The translations under genes were made by a program, and so were the position numbers. A model generated the notes under the pieces. The model was not told the origin of the DNA, searched no databases, and saw nothing but the letters and a program-made list of their open reading frames with translations. 43,862 nt of DNA from NCBI RefSeq assembly GCF_001440475.1, contig NZ_LLYB01000134.1, positions 175,368 to 219,229 on the forward strand, read 5' to 3'. Source of the DNA: Bradyrhizobium lablabi. GTDB taxonomy: Bacteria; Pseudomonadota; Alphaproteobacteria; Rhizobiales; Xanthobacteraceae. Below are positions 26,160-32,963 of the stretch, piece after piece. How positions within the stretch are numbered: position 1 is the first letter of the stretch; every line of letters begins with the position of its first letter.

Positions 26160-26924
26160 ATGAGCACGTCGTTGCTGAAATCCGTCGCAATCCTGCTTTC
26201 CGGTGCACTTGTCATGACTTCCGCAGCCTCCCTTCAAGCCGCCGAACTCAACGTCATCGCCGGCGGCTCGATGACCAACTCGATGAATGCCCTTGCCGCG
26301 ACCTTCGAGAAAGCGACGGGGCATAAACTGTCGATCCATTTCGATTCCACGCCCAACATCATCGCGCGAATAAACTCCGGCACGCCGTTCGATGTGGTCG
26401 TCGTTCCCGTCGACGTCTTCAAGGACGCCGCGGCCAAAGCCCGCTTTGCGCCCAGCCCCACCGTCGATATCGCTCGTGTCGGCTACGGCGTCATCGTTCG
26501 GGCCGGCGCACCGAAGCCCGACATCTCGACGCCGGACGCCTTCAAGAAGGCCCTGCTTGCCGCGCCCTCCATCGCCTTTCTGCCGGCAAGCGCCGCGGGC
26601 GCTTACATAACAAAAGTGTTCGAACGCCTCGGCATATCGGAGGAGATGAAGGCCAAGACCAAGGCGCAGGCCGGACCGGGCCAGATCGCGCCGGCCGTCG
26701 CCAAGGGCGAGGCCGAGCTTGGCGTGTTCCTGACGCATGTCCTGGCCGTGCCAGGCGTCGAACTCGTTGGCCCGTTCCCCGGCGATCTGCAGCAGGAGCT
26801 GGTGTTCACCTCGGCCGTCGCCGCCGAGGCCAGGGAGGCCGACGCCGCCAGGGCGCTGATCGACTACCTCAGAACACAAGAAGCCACCGCCATCATCAAG
26901 GCTGCTGGCATGACGCCGGGCTAA
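26160..26924 (+). CDS. Periplasmic substrate-binding protein, ModA-like
   Basis: The 254-residue protein has a signal peptide (about 1-28, ending LQAA) and then a type II periplasmic binding fold: AELNVIAGGSMTNSMNALAATFEKATGHK, FDSTPNIIARINSGTPFDVVVV and a C-terminal AARALIDYLRTQEATAIIKAAGM, the last being typical of ModA-like proteins. Start at ATG 26160 with GGGAGG just upstream; an in-frame upstream extension into hpaD has no ribosome site and would bury the signal peptide. No permease or ATPase gene accompanies it, and molybdate-specific residues cannot be confirmed by eye. It is embedded between hpaD (29 bases before) and the hpaG candidate (11 bases after), so it is probably co-transcribed and may bind an aromatic acid or other carboxylate. 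Confidence 0.88.
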   Translation: MSTSLLKSVAILLSGALVMTSAASLQAAELNVIAGGSMTNSMNALAATFEKATGHKLSIHFDSTPNIIARINSGTPFDVVVVPVDVFKDAAAKARFAPSPTVDIARVGYGVIVRAGAPKPDISTPDAFKKALLAAPSIAFLPASAAGAYITKVFERLGISEEMKAKTKAQAGPGQIAPAVAKGEAELGVFLTHVLAVPGVELVGPFPGDLQQELVFTSAVAAEAREADAARALIDYLRTQEATAIIKAAGMTPG

Positions 26925-26935
26925 CAGGACATTTC

Positions 26936-27805
26936 ATGGCCACTCCCCGTCTCGCGACCTATTCCATTGGCGGCGCCACCAAATACGGCGCCGTGACCGA
27001 CGCCGGCATCGTCGATCTCTCCGCGCGGTTCGGAAAAGACTATCCGACGCTGCGCGAGGTCATCGCGGCCGGCGCGCTGATGAAGCTCGCCGACGAAGGC
27101 GCGCGGCACCAGCCGGACCATGCGCTCGATGCGATCACGTGGCAGCCGCCGATCCCCGTGCCGGAAAAGATCATCTGCATCGGCGTCAACTACCCGGACC
27201 GCAACGCCGAATACAAGGACGGCCAGGACGCGCCGAAATATCCGAGCATGTTCATGCGCACGCCGCGCTCCTTTGTCGGCCACAATACGCCGCTGGTGCG
27301 CCCCCGCGCCTCGCCGCAGCTCGACTACGAGGGCGAGCTGGTGCTGGTCATCGGCAAGGCCGGCCGGCACATCAAGGAGAACGACGCGCTGGATCATATC
27401 GCCGCCGTCACGCTCTGCAACGAGGGCACGATCCGCGACTGGGTGCGGCACGCCAAGTTCAACGTCACGCAGGGCAAGAATTTCGATTCCACCGGCAGCC
27501 TCGGCCCCTGGATCGTGCCCTACACGCAAGAAAGCCAGATCGCGGACATCCGCCTGACCACGAAGGTCAATGGCGAGACCCGGCAGGACGACCGCACCGG
27601 CCGGTTGATCTTCGGCTTCAGATACCTCATCAACTATCTCTCGACCTTCACCACGCTGGTAGCAGGCGATGTCATCGTGACGGGAACGCCGACCGGCGCC
27701 GGCGCGCGGTTCGACCCGCCGCGCTACCTCAAGCCCGGCGACGTCATCGAGGTCGAAGCCGAGGGTGTCGGCGTACTGAAGAACGGCGTGACCGACGAAG
27801 CCTGA
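26936..27805 (+). CDS. hpaG: FAH-family protein, candidate OPET decarboxylase
   Basis: The 289-residue protein has the fumarylacetoacetate hydrolase C-terminal fold: KIICIGVNYPDRNAEY at 78-93, metal ligand pair E132-x-E134 (DYEGELVLV) and a GDVIVTGTPTGAG stretch near the end. In the usual family motif NDxSxRD the Asp is the third metal ligand; here the sequence reads NEGTIRDW, with E163 in that place. Position in the hpa operon makes 5-oxopent-3-ene-1,2,5-tricarboxylate decarboxylase (HpaG) the likely role, the only step of the pathway otherwise missing. Its length is that of a single-domain protein, whereas E. coli HpcE is a fused two-domain enzyme. Other acylpyruvate hydrolases or ureidoglycolate lyase-like activities remain possible. 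Confidence 0.7.
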   Translation: MATPRLATYSIGGATKYGAVTDAGIVDLSARFGKDYPTLREVIAAGALMKLADEGARHQPDHALDAITWQPPIPVPEKIICIGVNYPDRNAEYKDGQDAPKYPSMFMRTPRSFVGHNTPLVRPRASPQLDYEGELVLVIGKAGRHIKENDALDHIAAVTLCNEGTIRDWVRHAKFNVTQGKNFDSTGSLGPWIVPYTQESQIADIRLTTKVNGETRQDDRTGRLIFGFRYLINYLSTFTTLVAGDVIVTGTPTGAGARFDPPRYLKPGDVIEVEAEGVGVLKNGVTDEA

Positions 27806-27834
27806 AAAATTCCTGCAAGCGAGTGGATAGTACA

Positions 27835-29463
27835 ATGAGCTCAACTTCCGGCGGCGAAGCAATCGTCAATGGTCTCGTCGCGCATGGCGTCGACACCGTG
27901 TTCGGCCTGCCCGGCGCGCAGATCTACGGCCTGTTCGACGCCTTCCACCAGGCGCAGTTGAAGGTGATCGGAGCGCGGCACGAACAGGCCTGCGGCTACA
28001 TGGCCTTCGGCTATGCGCGCTCATCGGGAAAGCCCGGCGTGTTCAGCGTGGTGCCCGGGCCCGGCGTGCTCAATGCCAGCGCGGCGCTGCTCACCGCGTT
28101 CGGCTGCAACGAGCCGGTGCTGTGCCTGACCGGCCAGGTGCCGACGGCGTTTCTCGGCAAGGGCCGCGGCCATCTGCACGAGATGCCGGACCAGTTGGCG
28201 ACACTGCGCACCTTCGTGAAATGGGCCGAGCGGATCGAATATCCGGACGCCGCGCCATCCGTGGTGTCGCGCGCATTCCAGGAGATGCTGTCGGGCCGCC
28301 GCGGCCCGGTGTCGGTGGAGATGCCGTGGGATGTGTTCACCCAGCGCGCGCAGGTCCGCCGTTCGACGGTGCTCGATGCCCTGCCCGCGCCACAGCCGGA
28401 CCCTGACAGGATCAAGGCGGCGGCAGCGCTGATCAAGGATGCGAAGCGGCCAATGATCTTCGTCGGCAGCGGCGCGATCCATGCCGCGGAGGAAATCCTC
28501 GAACTGGCCGAGATGATCGACGCGCCCGTGGTGGCGTTCCGCAGCGGCCGCGGCATCGTCTCCAACGCGCATGAGCTCGGGCTGACCATGGCGGCCGGCT
28601 ACAAGCTCTGGCCGACCACCGACCTGATGATCGCAATCGGCACCCGCGCCGAACTGCCGACATCGGGCTTCCGCTGGCCATATCAGCCGAAGGGATTGAA
28701 ATCCGTTCGTATCGATATCGATCCGGCCGAGATGCGCCGGCTGGTGTGCGACGCCGCCATCGTTGCCGATGCCAAGGCAGGCACGGCCGATCTGGTCGCA
28801 GCCGTGAAGAAGGCCGGCTACAGTAAGACGAGCGGCCGGCGCGGTGAAATCCGCGACGCGACGGCGGCGGCGCTTGAGGAGATCCAGAAGGTACAGCCGC
28901 AGATGGCGTATCTGAACATTCTGCGCGAGGTGCTGCCGGCGAACGCCATCGTCACCGACGAGCTGTCGCAGGTCGGCTTTGCCTCCTGGTACGGCTTTCC
29001 GATCTATGAACCGCGCACCTTCATCACCTCGGGCTATCAGGGCACGCTCGGCTCGGGCTTCCCGACCGCGCTGGGCGCCAAGGTCGCCAATCCTGACAGG
29101 CCGGTGGTCGCGATAACAGGCGACGGCGGCTTCATGTTCGGCGTGCAGGAACTGTCGACCGCCGTGCAATTCAAGATCGGCGTCGTGACGCTGGTGTTCA
29201 ACAACAACGCCTACGGCAATGTGCGCCGCGACCAGCGCCAGCATTTCGACGGGCGCGTGGTGGCGTCCGACCTGGTCAATCCGGATTTCGTGAAGCTGGC
29301 GGAATCCTTCGGCGCAGGCGCGGCGCGCGTCACCTCGCCGGATCAGTTCCGGCCCGCGCTGGAAAAGGCGCTGGCCGATGGCGGGCCTTACGTGATTTCG
29401 GTGGAAGTGCCGACGGATTCCGAAGTCTCGCCGTGGGCGTTCATCCATCCGCCGAAACCGTAG
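27835..29463 (+). CDS. ThDP-dependent enzyme (acetolactate synthase/decarboxylase-like)
   Basis: The 542-residue protein has the three domains of the pyruvate oxidase/acetolactate synthase family: PYR (about 1-170) with catalytic E50 in ARHEQACGYMAFGYAR, a middle domain (about 190-330), and PP (about 360-542) with the ThDP/Mg motif GDG at 429-431 and FNNN at 455-458. It lacks a partner small subunit, so classical IlvBN acetolactate synthase is unlikely; a 2-oxo acid decarboxylase or carboligase is more probable. ATG 27835 is used: an open frame extends far upstream but overlaps the hpaG candidate in another frame. It is the last gene of the hpa operon, 29 bases after hpaG. A role on a 2-oxo acid formed by or feeding the pathway (for example 4-hydroxyphenylpyruvate) is inference. 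Confidence 0.88.
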   Translation: MSSTSGGEAIVNGLVAHGVDTVFGLPGAQIYGLFDAFHQAQLKVIGARHEQACGYMAFGYARSSGKPGVFSVVPGPGVLNASAALLTAFGCNEPVLCLTGQVPTAFLGKGRGHLHEMPDQLATLRTFVKWAERIEYPDAAPSVVSRAFQEMLSGRRGPVSVEMPWDVFTQRAQVRRSTVLDALPAPQPDPDRIKAAAALIKDAKRPMIFVGSGAIHAAEEILELAEMIDAPVVAFRSGRGIVSNAHELGLTMAAGYKLWPTTDLMIAIGTRAELPTSGFRWPYQPKGLKSVRIDIDPAEMRRLVCDAAIVADAKAGTADLVAAVKKAGYSKTSGRRGEIRDATAAALEEIQKVQPQMAYLNILREVLPANAIVTDELSQVGFASWYGFPIYEPRTFITSGYQGTLGSGFPTALGAKVANPDRPVVAITGDGGFMFGVQELSTAVQFKIGVVTLVFNNNAYGNVRRDQRQHFDGRVVASDLVNPDFVKLAESFGAGAARVTSPDQFRPALEKALADGGPYVISVEVPTDSEVSPWAFIHPPKP

Positions 29464-29628
29464 GCGTGCCTGATTACGTCGCCCTGCATCCGCAATGGTG
29501 CAATTCTCCCCTTTTGGGAGCTCCCGGCCGCGCGCTCCGGTTATCGCATGGGAGACCACCTTGGCGAGGCCGATGGCGCGCCTAGATGCGGGCGACCGCC
29601 TTAATTTTCTGAAGGCCGATTGCAGAAC

Positions 29629-29650
29629 GGCGGTGCTGGTTGGCACCGCC
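29629..29650 (+). terminator. Hairpin, possible terminator of the hpa operon
   Basis: GGCGGTGC-TGGTTG-GCACCGCC forms a perfect 8-bp stem with a 6-base loop, about 165 bases after the stop codon of the ThDP gene. It is not followed by a T-run, so factor-independent termination would be weak. Confidence 0.35.
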
Positions 29651-29745
29651 GCTTTCGCCATGGCGGTGAATGCTGTAAGCGCGTTCTCTTTTTACACGCA
29701 GGAACGCACATCAGTTGCAAGCCGAAAACATACCGGCAAGAAGAA

Positions 29746-29772
29746 GCCCCCGGAGATGATCTCTCCGGGGGC
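29746..29772 (-). terminator. Strong hairpin, likely terminator of the alkB operon
   Basis: GCCCCCGGAGA and TCTCCGGGGGC form a perfect 11-bp stem around a 5-base loop. Read on the minus strand it is followed by TTCTTCTTG, a moderately T-rich tail, about 157 bases beyond the alkB stop codon. It would therefore stop transcripts coming from the alkB side. Confidence 0.55.
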
Positions 29773-29928
29773 CCTTGGATCGCTAGAATTGGGTACATCC
29801 GCCAATCCAACGATGATCCTCTCGCCATCTCGCCCCGCAATCGTGATCAGTATGTGGCAGCGATGCGTCACCCGCGTGATTTTATCCCTGCCAGAAAGGT
29901 GCGAGCAGACAACCCCCGAAAAGGAAAA

Positions 29929-30582
29929 TCAGCGCGCTTTGCGAAATGTGAGGTTGATCCGCTGCCGCCCCATGACGGCGTGCTCGCCGTCCGCGAGCGG
30001 CGCGACACCGTGAAAGTACAGCCGCGACGGGCCGCCCCATACGACGACGTCGCCGTGCTCGAGCCGGTAGCGGTCTGGCTTGTCGGCGCGCTTCGGGCCG
30101 CCGAACAGGAAGATCGCCGGTAGCCCAAGCGAGACCGATACGATGGGCGCACCGAAATCGAGTTCGTCCCTGTCCTGATGCAGCGACAGCTTCGCGCCTG
30201 GTACATAGCGGTTGATCAGGCAGGCCTCCGGCCCGAAGCCGCTGAACCCGGCGTCATCAGCAGCGTCGGCCGCTAGTCTGTACAGAACGGGCGGCATCGC
30301 CGGCCACTTCTGTCCGGACGCGGGGTCGATGGCGTCATAGCGATAACCGGTGTGGTCCGACACCCAGCCGACACTGCCGCAATTGGTCATCGCGACCGAC
30401 ATGCGGTGCCCGCCCGGCGTGATCAGATGCCGGAACGGCGCCTGTTTGACTATCGCGCGCAGTGCCGGAAGCAGCTCGGCTTCGAACGGCCGCGCAAAAC
30501 CACGCAGCAGCACCGCGCCGTCCGCCATCACTTCGCGTGACGGGCGCACATCCTGAACGTTACCGAACAAATCCGCTGTCAA
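29929..30582 (-). CDS. alkB: AlkB-type alkylated-nucleic-acid demethylase
   Basis: The 217-residue protein is a full-length AlkB: iron ligands H135-x-D137 (LHQDRDE) and H191 (YFHGVAP), and 2-oxoglutarate/substrate arginines R208 and R214 in RQRINLTFR, all at a constant offset of four from E. coli AlkB as I recall it. It oxidatively removes methyl groups from 1-methyladenine and 3-methylcytosine in DNA. The start is TTG 30580-30582, which gives the typical AlkB N-terminus TADLFG; a stop lies 18 bases upstream and no ATG fits better. It starts 12 bases after the stop of another 2-oxoglutarate oxygenase gene, so both probably share a message. No ada gene is visible. Confidence 0.94.
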   Translation of the reverse strand: MTADLFGNVQDVRPSREVMADGAVLLRGFARPFEAELLPALRAIVKQAPFRHLITPGGHRMSVAMTNCGSVGWVSDHTGYRYDAIDPASGQKWPAMPPVLYRLAADAADDAGFSGFGPEACLINRYVPGAKLSLHQDRDELDFGAPIVSVSLGLPAIFLFGGPKRADKPDRYRLEHGDVVVWGGPSRLYFHGVAPLADGEHAVMGRQRINLTFRKAR

Positions 30583-30594
30583 TTCAGTCCGCGC

Positions 30595-31338
30595 TCATTT
30601 GGCATCGTGGAAGATCACACCGACGGTGTGGCGATCACCGGATCTGATGCGGCTGACGCCATGGCGCAGATTAACCCGATACGGCCCGCGCGTCCCCTGC
30701 ACCGGCCGATGGTGCACAGCAAAGGCGACGGCATCGCCCTGTTTGAGCGGCACCACCTCCGGCCGCGACTGCATCCGCGGCCGCTGCTCCGTCAGCACGA
30801 ACTCGCCGCCCTCGAAATCGCGCCCCGGTTCCGACAGCAGGATCGCGACCTGCAGCGGGAAGACGTGCTCGCCGTAGAGGTCCTGATGCAGGCAGTTGTA
30901 GTCACCCTCGCCATACTGCAACAGCAGCGGCGTCGGCCGCGTCTGCCCCGCGTCATGGCAGCGTTTCAGGAATGCGGCATGCTTGTCGGGATAGCGGATG
31001 TCTATCCCCATCGTCTCGTTCCAGCGATTGGCAACGCCGCAAAGCCGCGTGTAGAGCGCGGGCCGCAACTCTGTGATCAGGTCCGGCAGCGGATAGGAAA
31101 AATACTTGTACTCGCCACGGCCGAAGCCATGGCGCCCCATCACGATGCGGCTGCGGAAATTTGTGTCGTCCGGATAGAGCGCGGCCAGCACGGCGCATTC
31201 GTCCGGCGACAGCAATCCCTTCAGGACGGCGCAGCCTTCTGCGTCGAGATCGGCGGTGACCTGCGTCCAGTCGATGGCGTCGACGCGCACGGCGATATCG
31301 AGGGACGGAGGATAGAGCTTTTTTGCGGTTGCTTTCAT
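30595..31338 (-). CDS. 2OG-Fe(II) oxygenase, PF09859 (Oxygenase-NA) type
   Basis: The 247-residue protein carries a double-stranded beta-helix oxygenase core: H151-x-D153 in NCLHQDLYGEHVFPLQ as iron ligands, H226 in NLRHGVSR as the third, and arginines nearby for 2-oxoglutarate. The N-terminal half (GCAVLKGLLSPDECAVLAALYPDD, VMGRHGFGRGEYKYF) and GGEFVLTEQRPRMQSR match the family annotated as acting on damaged DNA, often next to ada or alkB. Here it directly precedes alkB. ATG at 31336-31338. Its true substrate is, to my knowledge, not well established; repair or damage-related RNA/protein hydroxylation are both possible. Confidence 0.9.
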   Translation of the reverse strand: MKATAKKLYPPSLDIAVRVDAIDWTQVTADLDAEGCAVLKGLLSPDECAVLAALYPDDTNFRSRIVMGRHGFGRGEYKYFSYPLPDLITELRPALYTRLCGVANRWNETMGIDIRYPDKHAAFLKRCHDAGQTRPTPLLLQYGEGDYNCLHQDLYGEHVFPLQVAILLSEPGRDFEGGEFVLTEQRPRMQSRPEVVPLKQGDAVAFAVHHRPVQGTRGPYRVNLRHGVSRIRSGDRHTVGVIFHDAK

Positions 31339-31500
31339 GACGGGGATCTTCCCGCTTTAAATGGTCCTGTGCCACCCGATTTCCGAACATCCATGGGGCT
31401 CGATCGGTTCCAAGGACCCAATTTGGACGTTTTCCGCCAAAACGATGCAACCCGTACAAGAGTCAATAAAACTGCCTGTTAGCCTGGACTGCTCTCGCCG

Positions 31501-32274
31501 ATGCGCAAACCTCTCATCATTTTAGCCAAGCTGGTCGTGGCGCTGCTTTCGGTAGCAGGCACGGGGCTATTGATATTCGAGGGCTGGCTGATCTGGCACT
31601 ACGAATACGGCATTGGCCTGCCGGACGAAAGAAAACTCGCGGCGCTTTCGGTGCCTGCACCTGCGTGCTCCACCAGCAACCAGCAGACCTACGTTCCGCT
31701 GTCCGAGATACCTCCGCTCGTCCGCCAAGCGGCTGTCGCTTACGAGGAACCCGAATTCTATGAACGCCTGTCGCTGAACCCTTTGATTGAATTAGTCGTT
31801 GCCATCACCCACAACCGCGGTCCTCGACCATCCAGCATAACGGCTTCGGTCACAAGGTGCCTCATTTCGCTTAATCCAGCGTGTTGCAGGGGACTCGACT
31901 GGCATATCGGGAATATCGCTCTCATGACTCGCGTAGCTAAGACCTTGTCCCGCGATCGGATCCTCGAGATTCATCTGAATGAGAGTTACTTCGGCCGCGG
32001 CAGCTACGGCGTCGGCGCCGCTTCGACGGCGTATTTCGACAAACCGCTCGCGTTGCTGACCGTCGACGAAATCGCAGTGATCGCGGCCCTGCCGAGAATG
32101 CCGACGCTGCTCAGCCGACGGACCGATCTCGCCCAGGATCGGCGAAATGCCGTCATCGACCGGATGCTGCAGGCAAAAATCATCAATGACGCCGAGGCCA
32201 CGACGGCGCGAGCGCGTCCGCTGCAGTTCCGCGAAATCCCGCCGGACAACGCCACGCAGCGGCGGAAGCTGTGA
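31501..32274 (+). CDS. GT51-like peptidoglycan glycosyltransferase domain protein with altered motifs
   Basis: The 257-residue protein has an N-terminal membrane segment (about 7-32) and a GT51 (penicillin-binding-protein type transglycosylase) domain at about 65-230. The late GT51 signature is well kept: RDRILEIHLNESYFGRGSYGVGAASTAYFDKP at 151-182, then an ALPRMP block. The catalytic motifs are not. The usual EDxxFxxHxG reads EEPEFYERLS (E82 kept, Asp to Glu, His to Arg, Gly to Ser), and GASTITQQ reads RPSSITASV. The second catalytic Glu region (RKxxE) has no equivalent Lys-Glu pair. There is no transpeptidase domain. It may be a non-catalytic relative or a divergent enzyme. Its stop is 2 bases from the end of the converging DUF2848 gene. 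Confidence 0.82.
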   Translation: MRKPLIILAKLVVALLSVAGTGLLIFEGWLIWHYEYGIGLPDERKLAALSVPAPACSTSNQQTYVPLSEIPPLVRQAAVAYEEPEFYERLSLNPLIELVVAITHNRGPRPSSITASVTRCLISLNPACCRGLDWHIGNIALMTRVAKTLSRDRILEIHLNESYFGRGSYGVGAASTAYFDKPLALLTVDEIAVIAALPRMPTLLSRRTDLAQDRRNAVIDRMLQAKIINDAEATTARARPLQFREIPPDNATQRRKL

Positions 32275-32276
32275 GG

Positions 32277-32963
32277 TCAGCCCAACACCGGCATCGTGAT
32301 CACATCATAGCCGTGGCTGATTTTGCGCTTCAGCACAGGATCCTCCAGCTCGAACTCGAAGCGATCGGCCGGGCGGATGCCGCCCTTAGCGGCAAAGGTG
32401 CCGCCGAACATGGCGCAGCCGTCGGGCAGGCCCTTGCCGGCAAAACCGCGGTCGATCAGGTCCTTCACCGGCAGCATGGCATCCAGCGTGCCCTCCTGAT
32501 AGAGCACCCGCGCGCCATCGATTACAGCCCAGGAACGCAGGATCATCTTGTCCCAGTGGCCGATGACGTCCTCCAGCTCCCACAGCACGGACGCAACCGG
32601 CTTATCGCACATCTGTTTTGATACGGTGACGCTGTAGCTCTCGACCTTGCGGTCAGTGTGGTCGGAGCCGCAACCGACGAAGATGCGGCCCTGCCAGCCG
32701 ATCAGCACGAACTCGACCTCGCCGCTGGAATTTTCACCCGAGACCTCGATGCGGTCGGCCTGGGTAATCCGCCGCGCCGAGCAACGGTAGTAGATCGGCG
32801 TCGTCGCGGGCCGCGCGATGCCGAGCTCCTCGAGTTCGGCGATGTGCTTGTCGCGCGCCACCGGATCGCGCCCGGTCCAGCCGGCGATGACGGCCTGGTC
32901 GATCGCCAGCGTCAGTGGCGTCAGCATGCCCTTGTCGTCGACGTTGAAGGTGAGATCAAACAC
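32277..32963 (-). CDS. DUF2848 family protein
   Basis: The 228-residue protein matches DUF2848: VIAGWTGRDPVARDKHIAELEELGIARP at about 25-52, EVEFVLIGWQGRIFVGCGSDHTDRKVE at about 82-109, and a C-terminal GGTFAAKGGIRPADRFEFELEDPVLKR. These features, especially the GxGSDHTDR block, recall the FAH-like hydrolase fold, and the family often neighbours amidases. Function is unknown. It starts with GTG at 32961-32963, overlapping the amidase stop by 8 bases (GTGTTTGA), so it is translated with the amidase. It ends the operon that begins with the AtuA-like gene. Confidence 0.88.
   Translation of the reverse strand: MFDLTFNVDDKGMLTPLTLAIDQAVIAGWTGRDPVARDKHIAELEELGIARPATTPIYYRCSARRITQADRIEVSGENSSGEVEFVLIGWQGRIFVGCGSDHTDRKVESYSVTVSKQMCDKPVASVLWELEDVIGHWDKMILRSWAVIDGARVLYQEGTLDAMLPVKDLIDRGFAGKGLPDGCAMFGGTFAAKGGIRPADRFEFELEDPVLKRKISHGYDVITMPVLG

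Larger units (their letters stand above)
29464..29928. other. 465-base intergenic region with two strong hairpins
   Basis: This lies between the converging ends of the ThDP enzyme gene (plus) and alkB (minus). It holds a hairpin GGCGGTGC/GCACCGCC at 29629-29650 and a very stable one at 29746-29772 (described separately), plus CTCCC-CTTTT-GGGAG at 29506-29520. Open frames through it on both strands have no recognisable protein features. It probably serves to end transcription from both sides. Confidence 0.5.

Noticed and set aside
27139..27834. Upstream in-frame extension of the ThDP gene
   Set aside because: It overlaps the hpaG candidate in another frame and has unconserved composition; ATG 27835 gives the normal family N-terminus.
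28021..29661. A 546-codon open frame on the minus strand opposite the ThDP enzyme
   Set aside because: The plus-strand protein has all the ThDP motifs; the antisense frame has none and spans an intergenic gap.
29495..30013. A 172-codon plus-strand frame containing TGKKKPPEMISPG
   Set aside because: It crosses a strong hairpin and runs into the antisense of alkB; no family, signal or ribosome site could be supported.
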